From NCBI RefSeq assembly GCF_021391495.1, contig NZ_CP090063.1:5022001-5086000 (forward strand): a DNA stretch of 64,000 bases, read 5' to 3'. This document shows, one piece after another, positions 24,662 through 33,084 of the stretch. The notes below the pieces were generated by a model. The model was not told the origin of the DNA, did no database searches, and saw only the letters and a program-made list of their open reading frames with translations. Position 1 is the first letter of the stretch, and every line of letters begins with the position of its first letter. The position numbers were made by a program, and so were the translations under genes. The stretch is from Amycolatopsis acidiphila. GTDB taxonomy: Bacteria; Actinomycetota; Actinomycetes; Mycobacteriales; Pseudonocardiaceae.

Positions 24662-25159
24662 GCGCGCTCGGCTCACCGCGTCAGCCGGAACGAGTGCAGG
24701 TCCAGCGGTCCGTCGAACACCAGGTACACGTCGTGGTTCCCGGCAGGCAGGAGTGGCGCGGAAACGTCCGTGTAGCGGTACTTGTCGGCAGTGCCGGGAA
24801 CGATCAGGGTGCCCAGGACCGCCACCATCGACGACCCCGCCGACACCGCCGCGCCCGCGCTGCGAGAAGCACTCCCCTACTGGCTCGGCACACCCCGGGG
24901 AAGTTCCGGCCAGGTTGTGTTTCCTAAGCGGCGGAGCCACTTGCGCCTGCGCCGTCTGCTTGCACCGCCGCGGGTTTGACTGGGGCAGCCGCGCGGAGCG
25001 CGTCGGTTGAGGGTGGTGGTGGGCCGGCGGGTGGGCGGTTCCTCGCGAGGACAGCGCCGACGTGGTGACCTGGCGGTCATCAGGAGGCGATCCCACAGCG
25101 AGGGGCCGCCTCAGGTTCCGCCACCCGCACCGGCCCGCAAGCCACCTCTGAAACAGTCC
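24662..25159. other. gene-poor region with remnants
   Basis: Apart from the CBM6 fragment, no gene is supported in about 500 bases. A plus-strand open frame of 65 codons (24782-24979) overlaps the fragment and has no ribosome site or recognised similarity. Confidence 0.45.
24673..24835 (-). pseudogene. C-terminal fragment of a CBM6-type carbohydrate-binding module
   Basis: On the minus strand about 50 codons end with GTLIVPGTADKYRYTDVS, NHDVYLVFDGPLDLHSFRL and a TGA at 24673-24675. This is the end of a CBM6 sugar-binding domain, usually found at the tail of secreted glycoside hydrolases. Nothing upstream continues the domain, so the rest of the gene has been lost at about 24835. Confidence 0.6.
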
Positions 25160-25972
25160 CTAGTCGAGCGTCGGCTTGCGCCCCACGAGATGGAAGGGGC
25201 GACTGAGCTGGCGGTAGGGATCCCGTCTGCTGGCCTCGAGCTCGACCGCGGCCATCGCCGCCAGCTGCCGCGTGTCGCCGGGATCCAGCTCGGCTCCGCT
25301 GAACTCGAGCCAGTCGGTGAACAGCCAGACCCCGTACCAGCGCACCGGCTCCACGCCCTGGCCCCGCATGAGTTCGCTGAGGTGCTCCACCGTGTCGGCC
25401 CGGGTCGGCACTCCGAGCACCCCGACCTCGCTGGTGGCGTCGAACGCCGCCAGGGCGTCTTCCCACCGCCGTTCCAAGGCCGGGCGTACCGCACCCGTCC
25501 TGGCGTTCCCGGACATGATCGAGACCACGCCACCGGCGGCCGCGCACCGGCACAGCTGCTCGACCACGGGCTCCGGTTGCTCCAGGTAGCCGAGCACGCC
25601 ATGGCACAACACAGCGCCGAAGCGTCGCCCGTCCACCGCCTCGACGGCGTTCTCGCCGTCGGCCTGCAAGAGCGTGACCCGTCGCCGGGCCTCACCGGGC
25701 AGCCGCCGGAGTTGCTGCTCGGCCTTGGCCAGCATCGCCGGTGACGGATCGAGCAGCGTCACCTCGTAGCCGGCCTGCGCCAGCGGAAACGACTGATGGC
25801 CCGCACCACCGCCGACGTCCAGCACCGTGGCCGGCGCTTCCGGCAGATGTTCGAGCAGGTGCTGGTGCAGCACATAGGTGCGCACGCGCCCTTTCACCGA
25901 GGCGTAAGCGCCATCGGCGAACTGGTCGGCCAAACCGGCCCAGGTGTCATCGACCACGCCACCAAGGTACAT
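25160..25972 (-). CDS. CmoM-like SAM-dependent methyltransferase
   Basis: A class I methyltransferase of about 270 residues with the SAM motif VLDVGGGAGHQSFPLA (about 48-63) and the acidic LLDPSPAML. N-terminal FADGAYASVKGRVR and later WYGVWLFTDWL resemble E. coli CmoM, a tRNA wobble-uridine carboxymethyl methyltransferase, but this similarity is partial and the tRNA role is a guess. Start is the ATG (MYLGGVVDDTW) or a GTG 15 bases later; neither has a ribosome site, and a leaderless mRNA is possible. Divergent from the TetR gene 33 bases away. Confidence 0.78.
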   Translation of the reverse strand: MYLGGVVDDTWAGLADQFADGAYASVKGRVRTYVLHQHLLEHLPEAPATVLDVGGGAGHQSFPLAQAGYEVTLLDPSPAMLAKAEQQLRRLPGEARRRVTLLQADGENAVEAVDGRRFGAVLCHGVLGYLEQPEPVVEQLCRCAAAGGVVSIMSGNARTGAVRPALERRWEDALAAFDATSEVGVLGVPTRADTVEHLSELMRGQGVEPVRWYGVWLFTDWLEFSGAELDPGDTRQLAAMAAVELEASRRDPYRQLSRPFHLVGRKPTLD

Positions 25973-26004
25973 GTGAGTAGTTAGTAACTGATAACTTAGC
26001 GCCC
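25973..26004. promoter_or_regulatory. 32-bp divergent promoter region with palindrome
   Basis: Only 32 bases separate two divergent starts. They contain the perfect 11-bp palindrome AGTTAGTAACT (25979-25989) and AT-rich hexamers suited to -10 boxes on both strands, about 7 bases from each start codon. Both genes may be leaderless, with their -10 elements covered by the same TetR site. Confidence 0.45.
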
Positions 26005-26577
26005 GTGACTGCGCGGATGAGCGGACTTGAACGGCGATCCCAAGTGCTGGGCATCGCCGCCGGCGAGTTCGCGAAACACGGGCTTCGCGGTGCGTCGATC
26101 GAGGCGATCGCACACGAGGCCGGCATCACGCAGGCCTACGTGTTCCGGATGTTCGGCACCAAGAAGGCGCTGTTCCTGGAGCTCGTCGGCGCGGCCTTCG
26201 ATCGTTTCAGCGACGGCATGTCCCACGCGGCCCGAGACGCCGGGGGCCTGGCCGCGCTGACGCTGATGGGAACCCACTACAACGAGTTGCTGGCCGACCG
26301 CACCACGCTCCTGCTGCAGCTGCAGGGCTTTGCCTCCTGCGGTGACAGCGAGGTCCGCGATCTCGTGCGAGGACGGCTCGCCCGCATGTGGGACACGGTT
26401 GCCGACACGTCGGGCCTGGATCCGGTGACGGTGAAGTCGTTCCTCGCCTTCGGGATGCTGCTCAACAACCTGGCCGCCCTCGATGTCGACGAGCTGGACG
26501 AGCCGTGGGCCAAGGGGGTGCGCACTCGGATCCACCCGGGTCTGTTCGAGCACATCACCACGGACACCAACCGTTGA
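26005..26577 (+). CDS. TetR-family regulator
   Basis: A 190-residue TetR protein with the helix-turn-helix at about 30-60 (SIEAIAHEAGITQAYVFRMF). The C-terminal part (LLADRTTLLLQLQGFASC) resembles the TetR_C_11-like group. Start is GTG at 26005 or ATG at 26017; no ribosome site precedes either. It is divergent from the CmoM-like gene and its dimer probably binds the shared palindrome, giving autorepression. The signal is unknown. Confidence 0.85.
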   Translation: MTARMSGLERRSQVLGIAAGEFAKHGLRGASIEAIAHEAGITQAYVFRMFGTKKALFLELVGAAFDRFSDGMSHAARDAGGLAALTLMGTHYNELLADRTTLLLQLQGFASCGDSEVRDLVRGRLARMWDTVADTSGLDPVTVKSFLAFGMLLNNLAALDVDELDEPWAKGVRTRIHPGLFEHITTDTNR

Positions 26578-26594
26578 GATCCGCCACGTCGCGA

Positions 26595-27026
26595 TCAGCT
26601 GGGCTGCCGCGGCGGGTGGGCGGCGAGCCAGGCCGCCGCCCGGCGGGCGGACGCGCGGGACAACCACGCCTCCTGCACCACTTCGGCGAGCTCGCCGCGG
26701 CTGAGCTCGCCCAGCCGGCTGGCCCGCACCAGGACGGACAGGTGTCCCCGGAAATGCGCCGTGGTGAAGAACGACGAACTCTCGTCCTGGACCAGCGCCT
26801 GCTTGTCCGCTTCGGACGGGACCCAGAAGACGATCACGTCGGGGTAGCGTTCGCCGGTCTCGGGATCGACGGCGTCCGGGCGCGAGTTCCGGAAGAAGAC
26901 GAACGACTTGCCGCCCACCTGGTACACGGGCTTGCCCGCGGACCCCGGCCAGGTGGTCACGTGCGGCATGGCGAGCGCGAGCTCGTGCACGTCCTCGACC
27001 CGCGCGGGCCGGTCATCGTCCGGCAT
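26595..27026 (-). CDS. MmcQ/YjbR-family protein
   Basis: A 143-residue MmcQ/YjbR protein (double wing fold), a small family that binds DNA weakly in the one studied case and has no proven role. Family features are the N-terminal VHELALAMPHVTTW, GKSFVFFR near 40 and the closing TTAHFRGHLSVLVR block. The ATG (MPDDDRPARVED) lies 135 bases from the divergent phosphatase gene. No operon partner. Confidence 0.85.
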   Translation of the reverse strand: MPDDDRPARVEDVHELALAMPHVTTWPGSAGKPVYQVGGKSFVFFRNSRPDAVDPETGERYPDVIVFWVPSEADKQALVQDESSSFFTTAHFRGHLSVLVRASRLGELSRGELAEVVQEAWLSRASARRAAAWLAAHPPRQPS

Positions 27027-27160
27027 CGCGCCAGTCTAGGCGGGGCGGCCCGGTTCTCCACCGATGTCGCCCTGGCGCTGGGTGGAGACTGGCGCGCGCG
27101 GCGGGTGCGGACCACCGTGGAGGTGCCGCCACCTGTCGCCGGGCCGCGGGAGGAGACTCC

Positions 27161-27640
27161 ATGATCGAGCCGTTCACCGGCGCCATCGCGCTGCCCGACG
27201 GCACGGTCGTCCGCGGCCGCGGCCGGCGCCAACCCGTCCCGCCCGGCCCGCTGCCGGACTTCGGCCTCTACCTCGGCGACCCGCCCGGCGCCCGCCGCCG
27301 CGCGTTGTGGGAGCCCGGCTGGCCGGCGGAGTGGGTCTCCTGGCCGGACTTCCGCACACCGCGCGACCCTCGGGACGCGGCCGCGAAGATCACTGCCGCG
27401 TACCGGCTCGCACGCTCCGGCCGACGCGTCGAGATCGCGTGCACGGGCGGCACCGGACGGACGGGCACGGTGCTCGCCTGCATGGCGATCCTGGCCGGCC
27501 ACCCCGCCGAGGACGCGGTCGCCTGGACCCGCGGCCACTACCGCCCCCAGGCGGTCGAGACACCGGGTCAGCACCGTTGGATCGGCTGGTTCGTCCGGCA
27601 CCACGACGACACCCGCCTCGACGCGCCCGAGGAGACGTGA
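27161..27640 (+). CDS. dual-specificity/tyrosine phosphatase-like protein
   Basis: A 159-residue protein with the Cys-x5-Arg phosphatase loop CTGGTGRTG (Cys94, Arg100) and a candidate general acid Asp in WPDF (about 63). This matches cysteine-based protein phosphatases. A GGAGGAG ribosome site precedes the ATG. The usual loop begins HCxxGxxR; here alanine stands in place of the histidine (IACTGGTGR), which is seen in several actinobacterial homologues. It stands alone, so its target cannot be guessed from context. Confidence 0.8.
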   Translation: MIEPFTGAIALPDGTVVRGRGRRQPVPPGPLPDFGLYLGDPPGARRRALWEPGWPAEWVSWPDFRTPRDPRDAAAKITAAYRLARSGRRVEIACTGGTGRTGTVLACMAILAGHPAEDAVAWTRGHYRPQAVETPGQHRWIGWFVRHHDDTRLDAPEET

Positions 27641-27791
27641 AGCGCTCCCCGTCGCGGTCCGGCCGGGCTCGGGCCAGGACGCACCGCCCCGCGAGGCGAC
27701 CGCGAAGGGCGGCGACCCGGCCCCTGTCTCCGCTGCCGGCGCAGGCATTACTGTGTGTGTCGTTGTTGACACTCCTCTCTGGAGGCTGGCG

Positions 27792-28646
27792 ATGGTCTCG
27801 AACACCCATCCGGTTGATCCCAACGCGCCTGTCGGCGTGGACCCCGCACGTGCCAGCGTGGCGCGGGTCTACGACTACATGCTGGGCGGCAAGGACAACT
27901 ACGAAATCGATCGCCAGACCTACGAGCAGATGAAGGCCGCGCTGCCGGAGGTCGTGGACGTCGCGCTGGCGAACCGGGCCTTCCTCATCCGCGTGGTCCG
28001 GTTCCTGGCCACCCAGACCGACATCGCCCAGTTCCTCGACTGCGGGTCCGGCCTTCCCACCGCGGAGAACATCCACCAGGTCGCACAGCGGCTCAACCCC
28101 GAGACCAAGGTCGTCTACGTCGACAACGACCCGGTCGTGATCGCCCACGGCCGCGCATTGCTCGCGGAGAACGAGTTGACCGAGTTCGTCACCGGCGACA
28201 TCTTCCAGCCGCGCAGCATCCTCGACAACCAGGTCGTGCGCACCCATCTGGACTGGAATCAGCCGATCGCGCTGTTCCAGCTGGCCACCCTGCACCACCA
28301 CAAGGGCGACCGGCACGCCCCGGCCGAGGTGATGCGCGAATACATCGACGCGCTGCCCTCCGGTTCCTACGTGGCGATCTCACACCTGCTGGATCCCGAG
28401 ACCGAGGACACCGAGGTGGCGCGGGAGCTCGAGGACGCCGTGACCCGGGGGTCGCTCGGCGGCGCCACCTGGCGCACCCGCGACGAGATCACCGAGCTGT
28501 TCCACGGCCTGGAGATCGTCAAGCCGAGCCCGATCGCCGACCCGGGCGTGGTGGAGCTGGTGGACTGGTGGGCCGACGGCCCCATGCTCAAGCCCCGTAA
28601 CGTCGCGCACCGGATCATCGCCGGCGGTGTCGCCCGCAAACCGTGA
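27792..28646 (+). CDS. SAV2177-family (DUF574) SAM-dependent methyltransferase
   Basis: A 284-residue protein of the methyltransferase family widespread and amplified in actinomycetes (DUF574/SAV2177). Typical blocks are PARASVARVYDYMLGGKDN, the SAM site FLDCGSGLPTAENIH, VVYVDNDPVV and a late SHLLDPE. Substrates are not known. I use the ATG (MVSNTHPVDPN) with GGAGG eight bases upstream, not the GTG 39 bases earlier. An 18-bp repeat begins inside its 3' end. Confidence 0.92.
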   Translation: MVSNTHPVDPNAPVGVDPARASVARVYDYMLGGKDNYEIDRQTYEQMKAALPEVVDVALANRAFLIRVVRFLATQTDIAQFLDCGSGLPTAENIHQVAQRLNPETKVVYVDNDPVVIAHGRALLAENELTEFVTGDIFQPRSILDNQVVRTHLDWNQPIALFQLATLHHHKGDRHAPAEVMREYIDALPSGSYVAISHLLDPETEDTEVARELEDAVTRGSLGGATWRTRDEITELFHGLEIVKPSPIADPGVVELVDWWADGPMLKPRNVAHRIIAGGVARKP

Positions 28647-29156
28647 CAGCCCAGGCGGTTCCGGTCGCGCAGCGCGGGCCGGTGATCCGGCACCCTGTTC
28701 GCCGCTGACCGCGAAGGGCAGCTTCTTCCACCACTTCGGCGACCGGGCAGGCTTTCTGCTCGCCATTCATCACGACTTCCACGAGCGGCCGTTCGCCGAG
28801 ATCCGGGACGCGATCGACGGGATGCGCCCCGGTCGAGAGCATCTCATCCGTGGAACCAGCGCCTACCTCGACGGTTGCCTCCGCCATCGCGGAGTTCGGG
28901 CCCTGCTCCTGGAGGCGCGCGGAACCGCTCATCGTCGAAGCGGTCACCGCTTTGTCGCGTCCGTTCCGGAGGGCCAGTTCGACGACGAGCGCCGCCAGGC
29001 GATCGTGAAGGACGTCACCGCCGCCGTGCTCGACGCGGAAAATGGCGCGTATCCCTACGATCCGCAGCGTGTCCGGGTCTTGCCGGCCGCCGTTCCGGAA
29101 CGACCGTCTAGTACTCCACCCGCAGTCCTCAGCCCTGCCGCCGGCGGTGTCGCCCG
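28619..29156 (+). repeat. 18-bp direct repeat flanking a decayed stretch
   Basis: CGCCGGCGGTGTCGCCCG occurs at 28619-28636, at the end of the methyltransferase gene, and again at 29139-29156. The repeats enclose about 500 bases of broken TetR and tautomerase sequence. They may mark a past recombination event; chance in GC-rich DNA is possible. Confidence 0.45.
28705..29110 (+). pseudogene. TetR fragment fused to a tautomerase-like fragment
   Basis: From 28705 the frame encodes the second half of a TetR DNA-binding domain and beyond (KGSFFHHFGDRAGFLLAIH), without the first helices. At about 28918 the similarity shifts frame (AEPLIVEAVTALSR). From about 28966 the first frame encodes a piece like 4-oxalocrotonate tautomerase proteins (VPEGQFDDERRQAIVKDVT, YDPQRVRVL) that breaks off near 29095. 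Both genes are non-functional here. Confidence 0.6.
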
Positions 29157-29189
29157 GCGACGATCCGAAGTGGACGGTCGCGGCGCGGA

Positions 29190-30122
29190 TCAGTGGGTCA
29201 GCCTGCGGGCCGGGTCGAGGGTCTCGTGCAGGATCACCGTGGCGTCGGCCTTGGTCGCGGTGAACAGCGTGCCCGGGTGCTGAACCGAGGCGGCGGCCCA
29301 GAGCAATCCGGCGGCCAGCGCCTCCGGACCCGTTCCGCCCGCGGCGAGAAACCCTGCCAGCAGGGCGTCTCCCGCGCCGACGGTGGACACGGGGCGCTCG
29401 ACGGGGGCCTCGCCGTGCACGACCAGGTCGTCCTCGACGAGCACCGCGCCGTCCGGGCCGAGACTGGCGAGGACCGTGCGGGCGCCCCGTTCCCGGAGCA
29501 GCCGTGCGGCCGCGACGACCTCGCCGACGGTGGCCGGCATCGACCCGGTCGCTTCGGCCAGCTCTTCCCGGTTCGGCTTGATCACGTCCGGTCCCGCCTT
29601 GACCGCCCACTGCAGGGCGACGCCGGAGGTGTCCACCGCGACGCGGAGCCCGAGTTCGCGGGCGGCGCCGAGCAGCTCGGGGTAGAACGCGTCGTCCAGG
29701 CCTTCCGGGAGGCTTCCGCAAACGGCCAGGCAGTGCGCTTCGCGGCTCGCCGCCAGCGCGGCGTCCCGCAGTGCGCGTGCTTCGTCCGGGGTCAGCGCGG
29801 GCCCGTGTTCGTTGATCTTGGTGACCGTGCCGTCGGGCTCGGTGAGGCTGACGTTGCTGCGGGTGCTGCCCTGGATCGGGACCGGGCGGAACGTCATGCC
29901 GGTCGCGGTGAGCATCTCCGAGAGCTGGGCTCCCATCGTGCCGCCCAGGGGAAGCACGGCGGTGGTGGGATGCCGGTGGGCCTGCAGCGCCAGGCTGACG
30001 TTGACACCCTTGCCGCTGGGTTCGGACAGGCTGCGCTTGGCCCGGATGACGCTGCCGCGCACGAGGCCGTCGACGAAGATCGTGCGATCGACGCTGGGAT
30101 TGGGGGTGACGGTGACGATCAA
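29190..30122 (-). CDS. 1-phosphofructokinase/tagatose-6-phosphate kinase-like PfkB kinase
   Basis: A 310-residue PfkB-family sugar-phosphate kinase of the FruK/LacC type. TPNPSVDRT opens the protein, GKGVNVS (about 38-44) and the catalytic TVGAGDALLAG (about 247-257) are intact. The start is a TTG whose last bases overlap the deoR TGA by four, since no ATG or GTG fits. With the FGGY kinase and class II aldolase of this locus it should add the second phosphate to a ketose phosphate. Last gene of the operon. Confidence 0.85.
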   Translation of the reverse strand: MIVTVTPNPSVDRTIFVDGLVRGSVIRAKRSLSEPSGKGVNVSLALQAHRHPTTAVLPLGGTMGAQLSEMLTATGMTFRPVPIQGSTRSNVSLTEPDGTVTKINEHGPALTPDEARALRDAALAASREAHCLAVCGSLPEGLDDAFYPELLGAARELGLRVAVDTSGVALQWAVKAGPDVIKPNREELAEATGSMPATVGEVVAAARLLRERGARTVLASLGPDGAVLVEDDLVVHGEAPVERPVSTVGAGDALLAGFLAAGGTGPEALAAGLLWAAASVQHPGTLFTATKADATVILHETLDPARRLTH

Positions 30123-30925
30123 GCTTGCTCCACGGTCAAGCCGGCTCGACGGAGCGCCGTTGCATCCGCGGTGGTGATACCGGTGTCGGTGATGAGGGTG
30201 TCGATTTCGGTGAGCTCGGCGTGCCGGCACAGGCTGACCCGGCCGATCTTGCTGCTGTCGGCGAGCAGGATCCGGCGCTGTGCGCAGCCGGCCATGAGCT
30301 GTTTGACGGCCGCTTCCGCCGGGTCGGGGGTGGTGAGGCCGCGCTCGAGGGAGATCCCGTTGGTGCCGAGGAAGGCGACGTCCGCGTTGATCTCGGTCAG
30401 CGCCCGCGCGGCCCAGCCCTCGACGGTCGCCAGCGTCCGGCCGCGCAGCCGGCCGCCGATCGTGTAGACGGTCAGGTTGGGGCGGGTGACCAGGGCCAGC
30501 GCGATCGGCAGGGTGTTGGTGAACACGGTCAGCTCGCGGTCGGCGGGAAAGATCTCGGCGAGTTTGGTCGTGGTGGAACCGGCGTCGATCAGGACCGAGC
30601 CGCCCATGGGCACGTGCGCCAGCGCCGCCCGCGCGATGCGCTGCTTCTCCTGCCCGTAGTCCAGCCGCGCACCGACCTCGGGTTCGAAGGAGAGCCCTTC
30701 GACGGGCAGCGCTCCGCCGTGGACCCGCCGCAGCAGGCCCTGGCGTTCCAGCACGATGAGATCCTTCCGGATCGTCTCGTTGGTGACGTCGAGCTCTTCG
30801 GCGAGCCCGGCCGCGTTGACCTGACCGGTGCTGCGAAGCGCGGCGAGGATGGCCTGCTGACGCTGGGCGGCGTAGCGGTAGCGTCCGGAGCCTTCAGCCG
30901 TCTCCGCCGGACCCTGCGTGCTCAT
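30119..30925 (-). CDS. DeoR-family sugar-operon regulator
   Basis: A 268-residue DeoR protein: winged helix at about 20-75 (AAGLAEELDVTNETIRKDLIVL, GLLRRVHGGA) and a DeoRC sugar-phosphate sensing domain with IDAGSTTTKLAE, FTNTLPIA and LADSSKIGR. Such repressors release DNA when they bind a phosphorylated intermediate. It is coupled to the PfkB gene and separated from the transporter genes by a hairpin. The likely sites are in the divergent region 35221-35343. Confidence 0.9.
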   Translation of the reverse strand: MSTQGPAETAEGSGRYRYAAQRQQAILAALRSTGQVNAAGLAEELDVTNETIRKDLIVLERQGLLRRVHGGALPVEGLSFEPEVGARLDYGQEKQRIARAALAHVPMGGSVLIDAGSTTTKLAEIFPADRELTVFTNTLPIALALVTRPNLTVYTIGGRLRGRTLATVEGWAARALTEINADVAFLGTNGISLERGLTTPDPAEAAVKQLMAGCAQRRILLADSSKIGRVSLCRHAELTEIDTLITDTGITTADATALRRAGLTVEQA

Positions 30926-30985
30926 CGCCACGTCCCTCTCTGCGCTCTTGCCGTGTCTTCCCGAGTGTCCCGGATCGCGGTCGTC

Positions 30986-31014
30986 CGCGGACCGGGCCGG
31001 CCGCCCGGTCCGCG
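30986..31014 (-). terminator. hairpin between binding-protein gene and deoR
   Basis: CGCGGACCGGG (30986-30996) and CCCGGTCCGCG (31004-31014) form a perfect 11-bp stem with a 7-base loop, 10 bases after the binding-protein stop. It may stabilise the upstream message and reduce read-through into deoR-pfkB. Confidence 0.65.
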
Positions 31015-31023
31015 AACCCGGCT

Positions 31024-32007
31024 TCAGCAGGTCGTTTTGTACAGTGCCTGCTGGCTGGCCGGCTGCGCGAGGTTGTCGCGGGTGATGGTGACCGTGCCAC
31101 TCGGGATGTTCTTGGTGACCGGCTTGCCGGTCAGCGCGGCCGCCATCTGGTCGACGGCGTCCACGCCGATCTGGTACGGCTGCTGTGCGATGAGAGCCTG
31201 GATCGAGCCCTGCTGCAGTTGCTCGACCTGCACCGGTCCCGCGTCGAAGCCGACGATCTGCACCTGCCCGACCTTGCCCGCGTTGCGCAGGCCGGTCGCG
31301 GCTCCCTGGGCGGCGAACTGGTTGGTGGCGAAGATCCCGGTGAGATCGGGGTGCGCGGCAAGGGTGGCGCTGACGATCGAGGCCGCCTTCGCCGGATCGT
31401 TGTCGTTGATCTGGGCGCCGACGTTCGTGATGCCGGGGTACTTCTTGATCTCCTGCTCGAACCCGTGCTGGCGCTCGTCGGAGGTGGAGGCGCCGGCCTG
31501 GAACGCGATCACCATGACCTTGCCCTTCTCCCCGACGAGCTTGGCCAGCGCGTCCGCGGCCGCCGCCCCCGCGGCGCTGTTGTCGGTGGACACCGCGGTC
31601 GAGGCGATCGAGGTGTCCTGCAGCGTGGTGTCGACCAGCCCGATCGCCGAGCCGGCCTGCTTGGCGCGCAGCAACGGCGGGAGCATCGCCGTGGCGTCGG
31701 TCGGCGCGACGAGGATCGCGGCCGGTCGCTTGGCCGCGGCCGCGTTGACGATGGGCGTCTGCAGCGAGGGGTCGAAGGCCTGCGGGGCCTGCGTGTCGAC
31801 GTTCATGCCGAGTTTCTTCGCCTCGGCTTGGATCCCGCACTGCATGGTGAGGTAGAAGCTGTCGCCGGACACGCCGGGGATGAACGTCAGCTGCTTGCCG
31901 TTCACCGAGTCCGAGACCGGGGTGCTCCCGGTGCCGGTTCCCGTGGTGCAGGCGGTGGCGAGGGCGGCGGTGGCGACGATCGCCGCGGCCAGGATGTGGT
32001 GGCGCAT
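31024..32007 (-). CDS. sugar ABC transporter substrate-binding lipoprotein
   Basis: A 327-residue periplasmic-binding-protein-like (RbsB/Peripla_BP_4) lipoprotein with lipobox LATAC (Cys20). The mature part contains FIPGVSGDSFYLTMQCG and VGFDAGPVQVEQLQQG, as in ribose/galactose-type carriers. It delivers the sugar to the permease and ATPase encoded just upstream. The order kinase-ATPase-permease-binding protein on one strand fits the rhamnose/ribose ABC class. The sugar itself cannot be read from the sequence. Confidence 0.9.
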   Translation of the reverse strand: MRHHILAAAIVATAALATACTTGTGTGSTPVSDSVNGKQLTFIPGVSGDSFYLTMQCGIQAEAKKLGMNVDTQAPQAFDPSLQTPIVNAAAAKRPAAILVAPTDATAMLPPLLRAKQAGSAIGLVDTTLQDTSIASTAVSTDNSAAGAAAADALAKLVGEKGKVMVIAFQAGASTSDERQHGFEQEIKKYPGITNVGAQINDNDPAKAASIVSATLAAHPDLTGIFATNQFAAQGAATGLRNAGKVGQVQIVGFDAGPVQVEQLQQGSIQALIAQQPYQIGVDAVDQMAAALTGKPVTKNIPSGTVTITRDNLAQPASQQALYKTTC

Positions 32008-32037
32008 CAGGGTTTCTGCCTTTCGGGTGGGAAGTGT

Positions 32038-33084
32038 TCAGCCGCGGGCACGGGCCCGGCGGCGGAGTTGGTCGAGGAAGACGGCGACGATCAGCACGGC
32101 GCCGACGGCGACCTGCTGCCAGAACGGCTGCACGCCGAGGACGACGAAGCCGTTCTGCAGGACGCTCGGGATGAACACGCCGATGACCGAGCCGACGATC
32201 GTGCCGACCCCGCCGAAGAGGCTGGTGCCGCCGATCACGACCGCGGCGATCGTCTGCAGGTTGTCGGTGGAGTGGCCGTTGAGCGTGGTGGTGGCGAACT
32301 GGGCCACCGAGAGGTAGCCGGCCAGCCCGGACAGCAGCCCGGCCAGTGCGTAGACCTTGATCAGGTGTCGCGCGGTGTTGATGCCGGCCCGCCGCAGCGC
32401 TTCGGAGTTGGACCCCGCGGCGTAGGTGTGCCTGCCGAAACGGGTCATCGCCAGCACGATCCCGCCCACCACCGCGACGCACGCGGAGATGACCACCAGC
32501 ACCGGCACCCCCGCGATGCGCCCGGAGCCGACGTAGAGCGCCAGGTCCAGCGGGACGTCCCGGACGTCGACGCCACCGGTGATCAGCAGCGCCGCGCCCA
32601 GCGCCATGCCCATCGTGCCGAGCGTGACGATGAGCGCCGGAATCCGCGCCTTCGCCACGAGCACCCCGTTGAGCAGGCCCCACAGCAGGCCGGTGACGAC
32701 CGCGACGACGAGGCCGAGCACGAGTGCCGCGGCGCCGGCACCGGCCAGGTGTGCCATGACCTGGGCGGAGACGACGCTCGAGAACACCAGTACGCCGCCC
32801 ACCGACAGGTCGATGCCCGCGGTGATGATCACGAACGTGCTGCCGACGGCGAGCACGAGCAGGATCGACGCGTCGTTGGCGATGTTGCTCAGGTTCGCGC
32901 CGGTCAGGAAGCTGTCGGGGGCGAGCGCGGTGAACGCCGCGAGCAGCAGCACGAGCACGCCGAAGATGCGGGTCGCGGGGGCGGCGAGGAACCTGCGCCG
33001 CAGGCGGCGGCGAGGCGCCGGAGCCGCCGGACCCCGGTCGCCTTCGTCCTTCGCCGGCGCGGTGGCGGGAGAGGGTGAGGTCAT
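32038..33084 (-). CDS. sugar ABC transporter permease, RbsC-like
   Basis: A 348-residue BPD_transp_2 permease with about nine to ten helices; TAGIDLSVGGVLVF, and AGSNSEALRRAGIN are classic RbsC-family stretches. The ATG has AAGGAG eight bases upstream and overlaps the ATPase stop by four bases (ATGA). It forms the channel of the sugar importer. The first about 35 residues are a basic, disordered-looking cytoplasmic tail. Confidence 0.92.
   Translation of the reverse strand: MTSPSPATAPAKDEGDRGPAAPAPRRRLRRRFLAAPATRIFGVLVLLLAAFTALAPDSFLTGANLSNIANDASILLVLAVGSTFVIITAGIDLSVGGVLVFSSVVSAQVMAHLAGAGAAALVLGLVVAVVTGLLWGLLNGVLVAKARIPALIVTLGTMGMALGAALLITGGVDVRDVPLDLALYVGSGRIAGVPVLVVISACVAVVGGIVLAMTRFGRHTYAAGSNSEALRRAGINTARHLIKVYALAGLLSGLAGYLSVAQFATTTLNGHSTDNLQTIAAVVIGGTSLFGGVGTIVGSVIGVFIPSVLQNGFVVLGVQPFWQQVAVGAVLIVAVFLDQLRRRARARG

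Noticed and set aside
24782..24979. 65-codon plus frame (MSAVPGTIRVPR...) in the gene-poor region.
   Set aside because: It overlaps the CBM6 fragment on the other strand, has no ribosome site and no recognised similarity.
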